Shown here: positions 1 through 6,037 of the stretch, piece after piece
How the letters are laid out: the number at the start of each line of letters is the position of its first letter
How positions within the stretch are numbered: position 1 is the first letter of the stretch
Source: a bacterium
GTDB taxonomy: Bacteria > Actinomycetota > Acidimicrobiia > Acidimicrobiales > CATQHL01
Length of the DNA stretch: 6,088 nt
Assembly: GCA_026713745.1 (NCBI GenBank)
Contig: JAPONU010000176.1
Span: forward strand, 1 to 6,088
Direction: 5' to 3'
Notes under the pieces: generated by a model
What the model was told of the DNA's origin: nothing
Databases searched by the model: none
The model's input: only the letters and a program-made list of their open reading frames with translations
Made by a program: the position numbers and the translations under genes

Positions 1-245
1 GCATCGTGCCTGGCCGCCCAGCGCCGTCGGACACGCTCGTTGCCCGGCAGCAGCCCGTCGAGCCAGCCGGCGACCTCGGCGCCGACGATCACTTCGCGGT
101 CGAGGGGCAGCGACAGCGACAGCGGCACGGCGCTCGCCGAGACCGCATAGTCGGCGTCGTAGGCGAGGCGCAGCCGGTTGCCGATACGGTCGATCTCGCC
201 CGCGTAGCGCCCGGCGACATGCACGGCGAGCGGCTCGGCGCTCAT
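1..245 (-). CDS. HipA-like Ser/Thr kinase toxin, N-terminal 81 residues (cut by the window edge)
   Basis: The ATG at 245 overlaps the upstream regulator's stop as ATGA, and the frame runs open to the left edge. The 81 visible residues match the N-terminal subdomain of HipA. The start MSAEPLAVHVAGRYAGEIDR gives the short beta strand followed by the Gly-Xaa-Ile turn. Then comes RLRLAYDADYA, the family signature VPLSLSLPLDRE at about residues 46-57, and AGWLDGLLPGNERVRRRWAA, matching the HipA 'F-x-x-LLP-E' helix. HipA proteins are kinases; E. coli HipA phosphorylates glutamyl-tRNA synthetase and halts growth until HipB neutralises it. The catalytic kinase core and ATP-binding loop lie outside the window, so activity and subtype (HipA or a shorter HipT/HipS-like form) cannot be judged. 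There is no strong ribosome-binding site, so translation is probably coupled to the upstream gene. Confidence 0.88.
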   Translation of the reverse strand, partial: MSAEPLAVHVAGRYAGEIDRIGNRLRLAYDADYAVSASAVPLSLSLPLDREVIVGAEVAGWLDGLLPGNERVRRRWAARHD

Positions 246-541
246 CGAGGTCCGGGGGCCCCTTCGGTGACGGCGGCGAACACCCGGTCCATGTCGGTGA
301 CGGGTCGTTCGTGGAGGGCGACGGACAGGCCCAGCACCTCAGCGAGGCGCATCACGCGGTGCGTGCCGCAACTTCCCTTACCGTTCTCGAACCCCGACAG
401 CCACTGCGGTGAGGTGCCCGCGAGTTCGGCGACGTCGGCCTGGGACAGTCCAAGTGAGCGGCGCCGTGCCCGCAGCGCCCGCGACAGCTGCGGCGGGGTT
501 CGCAGATCGGATGCGATGACCTCGATCGAATGGGCAAGCAC
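242..541 (-). CDS. HipB-like XRE-family helix-turn-helix antitoxin and repressor
   Basis: This small protein (99 residues from the GTG at 541) is a Cro/C1-type DNA-binding protein. The helix-turn-helix domain covers about residues 20-72, with RALRARRRSLGLSQADVAEL forming the first helices and AGTSPQWLSGFENGKG the recognition helix and turn. HRVMRLAEVLGLSVALHERP closes the domain in the way usual for HipB. It overlaps the hipA-like start by 4 nt (ATGA). In HipBA systems the antitoxin binds HipA and represses its own promoter, so that is the likely role here. Start choice: the frame opens further upstream at a GTG at 583, but that codon abuts a putative -10 box (589-584) and would begin at or before the transcript start. 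The GTG at 541 has a perfect AAGGAGG at 553-547, 5 nt upstream. A stand-alone regulator is the alternative, but the overlap with hipA argues for the pair. Confidence 0.88.
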   Translation of the reverse strand: MLAHSIEVIASDLRTPPQLSRALRARRRSLGLSQADVAELAGTSPQWLSGFENGKGSCGTHRVMRLAEVLGLSVALHERPVTDMDRVFAAVTEGAPGPR

Positions 542-546
542 ACCAA

Positions 547-553
547 CCTCCTT
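547..553 (-). promoter_or_regulatory. Ribosome-binding site that sets the HipB-like start
   Basis: AAGGAGG is a full-strength Shine-Dalgarno match ending 5 nt before the GTG at 541. It is the main reason for choosing that start over the in-frame GTG at 583, which would add 14 residues that do not resemble the HipB fold. Confidence 0.75.
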
Positions 554-558
554 CGCCG

Positions 559-579
559 ATACCTGAAGCCAGCAGGAAT
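559..579. promoter_or_regulatory. Candidate operator (imperfect inverted repeat) for the HipB-like protein
   Basis: On the plus strand ATACCTG (559-565) and CAGGAAT (573-579) form an inverted repeat with six of seven bases matching and a 7-nt spacer. The element overlaps the expected transcription start just below the putative -10. HipB-family repressors bind paired half-sites over their own promoter, so the location fits autoregulation. The repeat is short and could be chance. Confidence 0.3.
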
Positions 580-583
580 ACAC

Positions 584-589
584 AATATA
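584..589 (-). promoter_or_regulatory. Candidate -10 element for the hipBA-type pair
   Basis: TATATT at 589-584 sits in the most AT-rich part of the window: 571-640 is about half A+T, in an otherwise strongly GC-rich sequence. A transcript starting about 7 nt downstream, near 576, would carry a leader of about 35 nt before the GTG at 541. No good TTGACA-like -35 is found 16-18 nt upstream. Many actinobacterial promoters, and repressor-controlled ones, depend mainly on the -10. Confidence 0.4.
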
Positions 590-654
590 TCGCCTATCAG
601 CGAGTTTCTGCCGCTACTACGAGAGTTCAGCTTTAGGCGAGCCGAACAGTGTGA

Positions 655-670
655 TCCGGCCTTCGCCGGA
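655..670 (-). terminator. Candidate stem-loop after nuoN
   Basis: A perfect 6-bp stem (TCCGGC paired with GCCGGA) encloses a 4-nt loop, starting about 30 nt after the nuoN stop. It is positioned to end or trim the nuo transcript before the HipBA-type pair. No U-rich tract follows on the minus strand (TCACACTGTTCGG comes next), so it is not a standard intrinsic terminator. Stem-only terminators have been proposed in actinobacteria. Read-through is possible. Confidence 0.3.
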
Positions 671-699
671 ACGACGCGAGAGTCCTCCCGGCCTCGGGG

Positions 700-2166
700 T
701 CAGCGGCCGAGCGGGATCGTGGCGTCGTTGGTGAGCTCGACGAGTGGGTCGGGGAGGATGCCGAAGACGACCGTCACGGCGGCGCACACGGCGACCACGA
801 ACCCGGCCGAGCGGCTCACGGCCGGACGCTTGCCGTCGGCGGGCGCCGTGAGGTACATCCGCACCACGAGTCGCAGGTACAGGAAAGCGGCCACCACCGC
901 GCCCAGCATCGCCATGCCGGCCAGCCAGTAGGAGCGAGCCTCCACCGAGGCGCCGATCACCTCCAACTTGGCCCAGAACCCGGTGGTGAACGGCACGCCG
1001 GCCTGTGCCAGCAGCAGCACCGTGAACGCCGCGGCCAGGGTGGGTGAGCGCTTGGCCAGGCCGTCGTAGGCGTCGAGGCTCTGGCGGCCGTCGGGGCCGG
1101 CGCCGATGATCGTGACCACCGCGAAGCTGCCGAGCGCCAGGAACGCGTAGACGCCCAGGTAGAAGAGCGAGCCCGCCACACCCGCGTCGGTGGCCGCTTC
1201 GACACCGACCAGGATGAAGCCGGCGTGGCTGATGGACGAGTAGGCCAGCAACCGCCGGACGTCGGACTGCACCACGGCCAGGGTCGCACCCACCAGCACC
1301 GTGAGGGCGGCGATGGCGTACACGATGGGCTGCCAGTCGGCGGCGTTGGCACCGAGGGCGGCGTTGAAGACCCGCAGCAGAGCGGCGAAGCCCGCCGCCT
1401 TCACAGCGGCGGACATGTAGGCCACCGCCACCGGGGGCGATCCCTCGTACACGTCGGGGGTCCAGGCGTGGAACGGCACCGCCGCCACCTTGAAGAAGAG
1501 CCCCACGAGCAGCAGCGCCATACCCCCGAGCAGCAGGGCGTTGGATTCCGGGCCGTCGTCGGCCAGGAACTCCGCCACCAGCGCCAGCTTGGTGGACCCG
1601 GTGGCGCCGTAGAGCAGCGCCACGCCGTACAGGAAGAACGCCGAGGCGAAGGCGCCCAGCACGAAGTACTTGAGTCCGGCCTCCTGCGAGGCACCCCGGC
1701 GGAGGTCCAGCGCGGCCAGCACGTAGGCGGCGATGGACAGCACCTCCAGCCCCAGGAACAGCACGATGAGGTCGTTGGCCGAGGCCATCGTGACGCCACC
1801 GGCCCCGGACAGCAGCAGAAGCACGCAGAACTCGTCGACGGGCAGGCCCTCCCGCCGCAGCGTGCCCGAGGCCAGAACGGCCGCCAGCAGCACCGAGACG
1901 GCGACCACTCCGCTGAGGAATACCGAGAACCCGTCGATCCCGATGGTGCCGGCGATCGTCGTGAACGCCCCCCGAGAGGGGTCCTGGACCCTGATCCACA
2001 GCCAGATCACCCCACCGAAGGCGCCCAGAGCGGCCGCGGCACCGAAGGCGGTGGCGAACCAGGACGGCAGCCGCCTGCGCAGCAGCGACCCGATGGTCAG
2101 CAGCACCAGACCGCCCCCGCCGAGGAAGTACTGCGGGAGCAGGGCCGCCCAGTCCACCTGCGGCAT
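700..2166 (-). CDS. nuoN: NuoN, NADH-quinone oxidoreductase subunit N
   Basis: NuoN is the antiporter-like proton-channel subunit of complex I nearest the quinone end. The protein has 488 residues, typical for the family, and is hydrophobic almost throughout, consistent with about fourteen membrane helices. Functional residues are in place: E141 in LFLGLEVLSIAAYVLAAL (helix 5), K226 in GLFFKVAAVPFHAWTPDVYE (helix 7), K256 in MSAAVKAAGFAALLRVF (helix 8) and K400 in TTGFWAKLEV (helix 12). The segment SDVRRLLAYSSISHAGFIL at about 301-319 is the signature shared with NuoM and NuoL. The ATG at 2166 is supported by a strong GGAGGTGA ribosome-binding site at 2181-2174. This is the last nuo gene on the transcript. 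It is followed by a small hairpin and an unrelated HipBA-type pair in the same orientation. The identification is secure. Confidence 0.98.
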   Translation of the reverse strand: MPQVDWAALLPQYFLGGGGLVLLTIGSLLRRRLPSWFATAFGAAAALGAFGGVIWLWIRVQDPSRGAFTTIAGTIGIDGFSVFLSGVVAVSVLLAAVLASGTLRREGLPVDEFCVLLLLSGAGGVTMASANDLIVLFLGLEVLSIAAYVLAALDLRRGASQEAGLKYFVLGAFASAFFLYGVALLYGATGSTKLALVAEFLADDGPESNALLLGGMALLLVGLFFKVAAVPFHAWTPDVYEGSPPVAVAYMSAAVKAAGFAALLRVFNAALGANAADWQPIVYAIAALTVLVGATLAVVQSDVRRLLAYSSISHAGFILVGVEAATDAGVAGSLFYLGVYAFLALGSFAVVTIIGAGPDGRQSLDAYDGLAKRSPTLAAAFTVLLLAQAGVPFTTGFWAKLEVIGASVEARSYWLAGMAMLGAVVAAFLYLRLVVRMYLTAPADGKRPAVSRSAGFVVAVCAAVTVVFGILPDPLVELTNDATIPLGR

Positions 2167-2173
2167 CAGCGCG

Positions 2174-2181
2174 TCACCTCC
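2174..2181 (-). promoter_or_regulatory. Ribosome-binding site of nuoN
   Basis: GGAGGTGA ends 7 nt before the nuoN ATG at 2166. This strong site supports that start. It also implies that nuoN can be translated independently, unlike nuoM, which overlaps nuoL and is probably coupled to it. Confidence 0.8.
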
Positions 2182-2185
2182 GTCA

Positions 2186-2201
2186 GGCCCGCAGGGCCCT
2201 G
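2186..2201. other. Small hairpin and palindrome in the nuoM-nuoN gap
   Basis: The 55-nt gap (2167-2221) between nuoM and nuoN contains the perfect 10-bp palindrome CAGGGCCCTG (2192-2201). It overlaps an alternative 5-bp stem, GGCCC (2186-2190) with GGGCC (2194-2198), around a GCA loop. It lies just ahead of the nuoN ribosome-binding site. There is no U-run, so it is not an evident terminator. It could be an mRNA processing or stability element, or simply a product of high GC content. Confidence 0.3.
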
Positions 2202-2221
2202 GCCGCGACCGGCGACAGCAC

Positions 2222-3772
2222 TCACGGCGCCGGCTCCGTCTCGGCAGTGTCGACGCCGGCGGGGTCGTCGTGGGCCTCCACGTGCGCCACCAGGGCGTCC
2301 ACAGAGGGTTCCATGCGGTCGAGCACCGGGCGCGGGTACACCCCCAGGAAGATGATCAGAGCCAGCAGGGGCGCCAGGACCAGGCATTCCCGCCACCGCA
2401 GGTCGCTCATGGTTGCGTTCTCGCCGCGGGCCGGGCCGTGGAACACGCGCTGGTAGGCCCAGAGCAGGTAGACGGCCGCCAGGATCACCCCCGCAGTGGC
2501 CGCCACCGCCCACCAGCGGTGCGCCTCGAAGGCACCCAGCAGCACCAGGAACTCGCCCACGAATCCGTTGAGGCCCGGAAGACCCACCGAGGAGAGCATG
2601 ACCACCATGAAGGTCATCGCCAGCACCGGGGCAGGGCGCGCCAGGCCGCCCAACTCCGAGATGGCGCGGGTGTGACGCCGCTCGTAGATGAAACCCACCA
2701 GCAGGAACAACGCCCCGGTGGAGATGCCGTGGTTCACCATCTGCAGCAGGCCGCCGCTGAGCCCGGTGGTGTTGAGGGCGAAGATGCCGAGGATGATGAA
2801 ACCGAGGTGCGCCACCGAGGAATAGGCGATGAGCCGCTTGAAGTCGGTCTGCATGGTGGCGACGATGGCGCCGTAGAGGATGCCCACGACGCCGAGGGTG
2901 AGCATCAGCGGGGCGAAGTAGCGCGACGCCTCGGGGAACAGGTACAGGCCGAAGCGCACGAACCCGTAGGTGCCGAGCTTCAGCATCACCCCCGCCAGGA
3001 TCACCGACCCCGCCGTGGGGGCGTCGGTGTGGGCGTCGGGAAGCCAGGTGTGCACCGGGATGAGCGGCACTTTCACGGCGAAGCCCAAGGCGAAGGCCAG
3101 GAAGATCCAGCGGGCGGTGGTGGTGGCCAGCGACTGCGCCTGCGCGATCTCCACCACGTCGAAGGTGAGTGGGGCGCCGGTCGCCGAGGCGTGCAGGAAG
3201 GCCGTCGCCAGGATGCCCACCAGCATCAGCGCGGAGCCGAACATCGTGAACAGGAAGAACTTGACCGCCGAGTAGCGGGCGTTGCCGTGCCCCCACTGGC
3301 CGATGAGGAAGTACATCGGCACCAGCACGACCTCGAAGAAAACGAAGAACAGCAGCAGGTCCAGCGCCGAGAACACGCCCAGGCAGCCGAACTCCAGCAG
3401 CAGCAGCCACACGTAGTAGGCCTTGTGATCGTGGCCCGGGTCGGTCGCCAGGGCCCCCAGCGGGAAGAGCAGCGCCGTCAGCGCCAGCAGGAACAGCGAG
3501 ATGCCGTCGACGCCCAGCTTCCAGCTGATCCCCCAGGCCGCCACCCACGGCTGATCCACGATCATCTCGAAGCCGCCCGAGGCGACCGGGTACTCGACGA
3601 TGATCCACCCCGCCACCGCGGCAGCCGCCGACATGAACAGCACCGCCACCGGGCGCACCAACTCCACGCGGCTGCGGGGCAGCAGCAGGACCGCGGCGGC
3701 GCCCAGCAGTGGCAGGACCACCAGCATCCCGAGCACGGGGAACGCCTGGGAGGAGGCGGCTGCCAGGGTCAC
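2222..3772 (-). CDS. nuoM: NuoM, NADH-quinone oxidoreductase subunit M
   Basis: NuoM is the middle antiporter-like proton-channel subunit of complex I. I start it at the GTG at 3772, which overlaps the nuoL stop as GTGA and has AGGGTGAG at 3783-3776 just upstream. This gives 516 residues, normal for the family. The reading frame stays open far upstream inside nuoL, but that part is a shadow. Residues expected for proton transfer are present: E147 in FFEVVLVPMYFLIGQWG (helix 5), K234 in GFAVKVPLIPVHTWLPDAH (helix 7), K265 in GVMLKLGTYGFVRFG (helix 8) and E407 in GLPGLNGFVGEFLVLLG (helix 12). The glutamate at the last position is the NuoM hallmark, since NuoL and NuoN carry lysine there. TDFKRLIAYSSVAHLGFI at about 309-326 is another family signature. 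The last 29 residues or so are an acidic, Pro/Ala-containing soluble tail. nuoN follows after 55 nt. Confidence 0.98.
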   Translation of the reverse strand: MTLAAASSQAFPVLGMLVVLPLLGAAAVLLLPRSRVELVRPVAVLFMSAAAAVAGWIIVEYPVASGGFEMIVDQPWVAAWGISWKLGVDGISLFLLALTALLFPLGALATDPGHDHKAYYVWLLLLEFGCLGVFSALDLLLFFVFFEVVLVPMYFLIGQWGHGNARYSAVKFFLFTMFGSALMLVGILATAFLHASATGAPLTFDVVEIAQAQSLATTTARWIFLAFALGFAVKVPLIPVHTWLPDAHTDAPTAGSVILAGVMLKLGTYGFVRFGLYLFPEASRYFAPLMLTLGVVGILYGAIVATMQTDFKRLIAYSSVAHLGFIILGIFALNTTGLSGGLLQMVNHGISTGALFLLVGFIYERRHTRAISELGGLARPAPVLAMTFMVVMLSSVGLPGLNGFVGEFLVLLGAFEAHRWWAVAATAGVILAAVYLLWAYQRVFHGPARGENATMSDLRWRECLVLAPLLALIIFLGVYPRPVLDRMEPSVDALVAHVEAHDDPAGVDTAETEPAP

Positions 3773-5649
3773 CAGCTCACCCTGCTGATGAAGTAGGCCA
3801 GCAGCACGACGGCGCCGGCGGCCACACCCAGGGCGTAGCGGCGCACGAAGCCGCTCTGGGTCGCCCGGAGGCGCTCGCCCGTGCGGCGCACCAGGGTGCC
3901 GACCTTGTTCACCGCGCCGTCGACGACACCGGCGTCGAAGCGGGCCGCGGCGTCGAAGGCGCGGCGACCGGGGCCGCCCACGAAGTCGCCGAGCGCCTCG
4001 TCGAATCCCCAGGCCTCCGCGAAGAGCTGTCGCTCCACCTTCTCCGCCGGCACCCGCCGGCGGGCGTAGACGGCGACTGCCGCCCAGATGCCCCCGGCCG
4101 CGGCGAGGATCGCCACGCCGCCCAGGATCCACTTGGTGCCCCCGGCATAGCCGAGCGCCTTGGCGTGCGCGCCGGCGAAGACGGGTTCGAGCCACTGGCC
4201 GAGGAATTCGGTGTCGTGGGTGAACGGCAGGTTCAGCACGCCGGCGGTCAGCGCCAGGCCGGCAAGGGCCACCAGCGGCAGGCGCATCAGCAGCGGTGAC
4301 TCGTGCGGAGTGACACCTTCGGGCCAGCGGGGCTTGCCGCCGAAGGTACAGATCAGCAGCCGGGTCATGTAGAACGCGGTCAGCACGGCAGCCAGCAGCA
4401 GCAGCGCCCAGAGCAGCTTGTTGGCCCCCCAGGTGTGCGCCAGGATCTCGTCCTTGGACCAGAACCCCGCCAGCGGGGGCACGCCGGCGATGGCGAAGGT
4501 CCCCACCGCGAACGTGGCGGCCGTGTAGGGCATGGCGCGGGCCAGCCCGCCGTAGCGGCGGATGTCCTGCTCGCCCCCCATCCCGTGGATGACCGAGCCG
4601 GCGCCGAGGAACAGCAGCGCCTTGAAGAAGGCGTGGGTGACCATGTGGAAGATGGCGGCCGTCCAGGCGCCGACGCCCACCGCCACGAACATGAATCCCA
4701 GTTGGCTGATCGTGGAGTAGGCCAAGACCTTCTTGATGTCCTTGGCCGCCAGGGCGATGGTGGCCGCCACCGCGGCGGTTGCGAGCCCCACCGCCGCGAC
4801 GACCTCGCCAACCCACGGCGACGCCTGCTCGAAGAGGGGGTTGAACCGCACCAGCAGGTACACCCCGGAGGTGACCATGGTGGCGGCATGGATGAGCGCC
4901 GAGACCGGCGTGGGACCGGCCATGGCGTCGGGAAGCCACACGTAGAGGGGGAACTGCGCCGACTTGCCCGCCGCGCCGAGCATGAGGCACAACAGGATCG
5001 CCGTGGCGGTGCTCTGGGCGACGTCGCCGGACAGGATGCCGGCGTAGTCGAGGGTCCCGTAGGCGCCGAAGGCGAAGAACATCGCCAGCAGGAACCCGAA
5101 GTCGCCCACCCGGTTGGTGACGAACGCCTTCTTGCCGGCCACAGCGTTGGCCTCGTCGCCGAACCAGAAGGAGATGAGCAGGTACGAGCAGGCGCCGACG
5201 CCCTCCCAGCCCAGGAACGTCACCAGCATGTTGTTGCCGAGCACCAGAATCAGCATCGAGAAGACGAACAGGTTGAGGTACAGGAAGAACCGGGAGTAGT
5301 TCTCGTCGCCACCCATGTAGCCGATGGAGTACAGGTGGATGAGGGCGCTGACCCCGGTGACGAAGAGGATCATCGTCACCGACAGGGGGTCCACGAGGAA
5401 AGCGGCGTCCACCACCAGGTCGCCGGCCGGCACCCAGCGGAACAGGCTCACCTCCACGGCCCGGTGATGCGAGTCGAGGCTCAGCAGCCCGACCAGCACC
5501 AGCAGCGAGGCCACGAAGGACGCCCCCACCGCTGCTGTGCCCAGCCGGCCGGCTCGGGGCTCGCCGAGGCGCCGGCCGCCGGCGGCGAGCACCACGACGC
5601 CCACCAGTGGCGCCAGCAGCACCAGCCAGACGAGCTCAGCGAGAACCAT
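3769..5649 (-). CDS. nuoL: NuoL, NADH-quinone oxidoreductase subunit L
   Basis: NuoL is the most distal antiporter-like subunit of complex I and carries one proton channel. The predicted protein has 626 residues, close to the usual 610-650. An N-terminal proton-antiporter domain precedes the main domain. Key residues are visible: E149 in GWEGVGACSY (helix 5), D183 in NRVGDFGF, K229 in GKSAQFPLYVWLPDAM (helix 7), H254 in SALIHAATMVTSG, K305/K306 in KDIKKVLAYSTISQLGF, H335/H339 and K343 in FHMVTHAFFKALLFLGAGS, and K399 in GFWSKDEIL (helix 12). Residues about 530-600 form a polar, amphipathic stretch, and 603-622 are hydrophobic. These fit the lateral helix and final anchor helix known for NuoL. 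The ATG at 5649 sits 12 nt after the nuoK stop, with a GAGGGTGA ribosome-binding site overlapping that stop. The TGA overlaps the nuoM GTG. Nothing looks truncated. Confidence 0.99.
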   Translation of the reverse strand: MVLAELVWLVLLAPLVGVVVLAAGGRRLGEPRAGRLGTAAVGASFVASLLVLVGLLSLDSHHRAVEVSLFRWVPAGDLVVDAAFLVDPLSVTMILFVTGVSALIHLYSIGYMGGDENYSRFFLYLNLFVFSMLILVLGNNMLVTFLGWEGVGACSYLLISFWFGDEANAVAGKKAFVTNRVGDFGFLLAMFFAFGAYGTLDYAGILSGDVAQSTATAILLCLMLGAAGKSAQFPLYVWLPDAMAGPTPVSALIHAATMVTSGVYLLVRFNPLFEQASPWVGEVVAAVGLATAAVAATIALAAKDIKKVLAYSTISQLGFMFVAVGVGAWTAAIFHMVTHAFFKALLFLGAGSVIHGMGGEQDIRRYGGLARAMPYTAATFAVGTFAIAGVPPLAGFWSKDEILAHTWGANKLLWALLLLAAVLTAFYMTRLLICTFGGKPRWPEGVTPHESPLLMRLPLVALAGLALTAGVLNLPFTHDTEFLGQWLEPVFAGAHAKALGYAGGTKWILGGVAILAAAGGIWAAVAVYARRRVPAEKVERQLFAEAWGFDEALGDFVGGPGRRAFDAAARFDAGVVDGAVNKVGTLVRRTGERLRATQSGFVRRYALGVAAGAVVLLAYFISRVSW

Positions 5650-5661
5650 TGCCGCTCACCC

Positions 5662-5964
5662 TCAGCCGCGCAGCACCGACACGTCGTCGGCGGTGGCGCC
5701 GGTCCGGCGCCGCATGATCGCCACGACGATCGCCAGCCCCACCACCACCTCGGCGGCCGCCACCACCAACACGAAGAACACCGACACCTGCCCGCCGAGG
5801 TCGGTGAGGTCGCGGCCGAACGCCACGAAGGTCAAGTTGACGGCGTTCAGCATGAGCTCCACGCACATGAACATGATCAGCGGGTTGCGCCGCACGAGCA
5901 GGCCCACCGCGCCGAGCGCGAAGACGACCGCGGCGAGCGCCAGGTACCAGCCGGTGCCGACCAT
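5662..5964 (-). CDS. nuoK: NuoK, NADH-quinone oxidoreductase subunit K
   Basis: NuoK is a small membrane subunit of respiratory complex I, homologous to MrpC of Na+/H+ antiporters. With NuoJ, NuoA and NuoH it forms the proton path nearest the quinone site. The 100-residue length is normal for the family. Three hydrophobic helices are visible at about 5-24, 29-50 and 60-84. The two buried glutamates needed for proton pumping are present: E36 in the stretch MCVELMLNAVNL and E72 in VVAAAEVVVGLAIV. The RRNPLIM motif after helix 1 is also typical. The ATG at 5964 has a GGAGG ribosome-binding site at 5979-5975, 10 nt upstream. That whole initiation region is a tandem duplicate (see the repeat entry). 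The TGA is followed 12 nt later by the nuoL ATG, so the two genes are very likely co-transcribed. The identification is secure. Confidence 0.98.
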   Translation of the reverse strand: MVGTGWYLALAAVVFALGAVGLLVRRNPLIMFMCVELMLNAVNLTFVAFGRDLTDLGGQVSVFFVLVVAAAEVVVGLAIVVAIMRRRTGATADDVSVLRG

Positions 5965-6004
5965 GGCTAGCGCGCCTCCGGGACCATGGCTAGCGCCCCT
6001 CGGG
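5959..6004 (-). repeat. 23-nt tandem direct repeat spanning the nuoK initiation region
   Basis: Two adjacent 23-nt copies, 6004-5982 and 5981-5959 on the minus strand, match at 21 of 23 positions. They share the 15-nt core GCGCTAGCCATGGTC without a mismatch, and also share GAGG at the ribosome-binding site. The mismatches are C6002/G5979 and G5997/C5974. The copies do not extend further in either direction, so this is a clean two-copy tandem. The second copy holds the real nuoK start (ATG at 5964). The first copy has a look-alike ATG at 5987, preceded by GAGGGG, whose frame stops after six codons at TAG 5969-5967. The likely origin is replication slippage or local duplication. Confidence 0.93.
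5975..5979 (-). promoter_or_regulatory. Ribosome-binding site of nuoK (downstream copy of a duplicated site)
   Basis: GGAGG lies 10 nt before the nuoK ATG at 5964. A related site, GAGGGG at 6001-5996, sits 8 nt before an out-of-frame ATG at 5987 in the upstream repeat copy. Ribosomes could therefore load at either site, but only the downstream one gives NuoK. Confidence 0.75.
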
Positions 6005-6037
6005 AAGACACGGGGAGCGTGCCTCGAGGATTCATGC

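Noticed and set aside
6..566. 186-codon plus-strand frame across the left end
   Set aside because: It is antisense to the HipB-like and HipA-like genes, which have clear family motifs and an ATGA overlap on the minus strand.
542..583. Upstream GTG at 583 as the start of the HipB-like protein
   Set aside because: It sits directly after the putative -10 hexamer and lacks a suitable ribosome-binding site. The GTG at 541 has a perfect AAGGAGG.
530..931. 133-codon plus-strand frame crossing the nuoN-hipB intergenic region
   Set aside because: It overlaps the end of nuoN antisense, has no family resemblance, and its composition is Arg-, Ser- and Thr-rich noise.
1225..2355. 376-codon plus-strand frame opposite nuoN
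   Set aside because: Low-complexity hydrophilic antisense shadow of NuoN, with no ribosome-binding site or domain to support it.
1733..3796. 687-codon plus-strand frame opposite nuoM and part of nuoN
   Set aside because: Its composition is full of His, Gln, Glu, Arg and Gly. This is what antisense reading of Leu, Val and Ala codons in a GC-rich membrane-protein gene produces. It has no recognisable domain, and the minus strand carries an unmistakable NuoM.
3773..4990. Upstream extension of the nuoM frame to 922 codons, suggesting a fusion protein
   Set aside because: The extra part is an out-of-frame reading of nuoL rich in Arg, Gly and His. NuoM homology begins right after the GTG at 3772.
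4303..5970. 555-codon plus-strand frame opposite nuoL and nuoK
   Set aside because: It has the same antisense signature (Gln-, His-, Glu- and Gly-rich) and lies entirely over the secure nuoL and nuoK genes.
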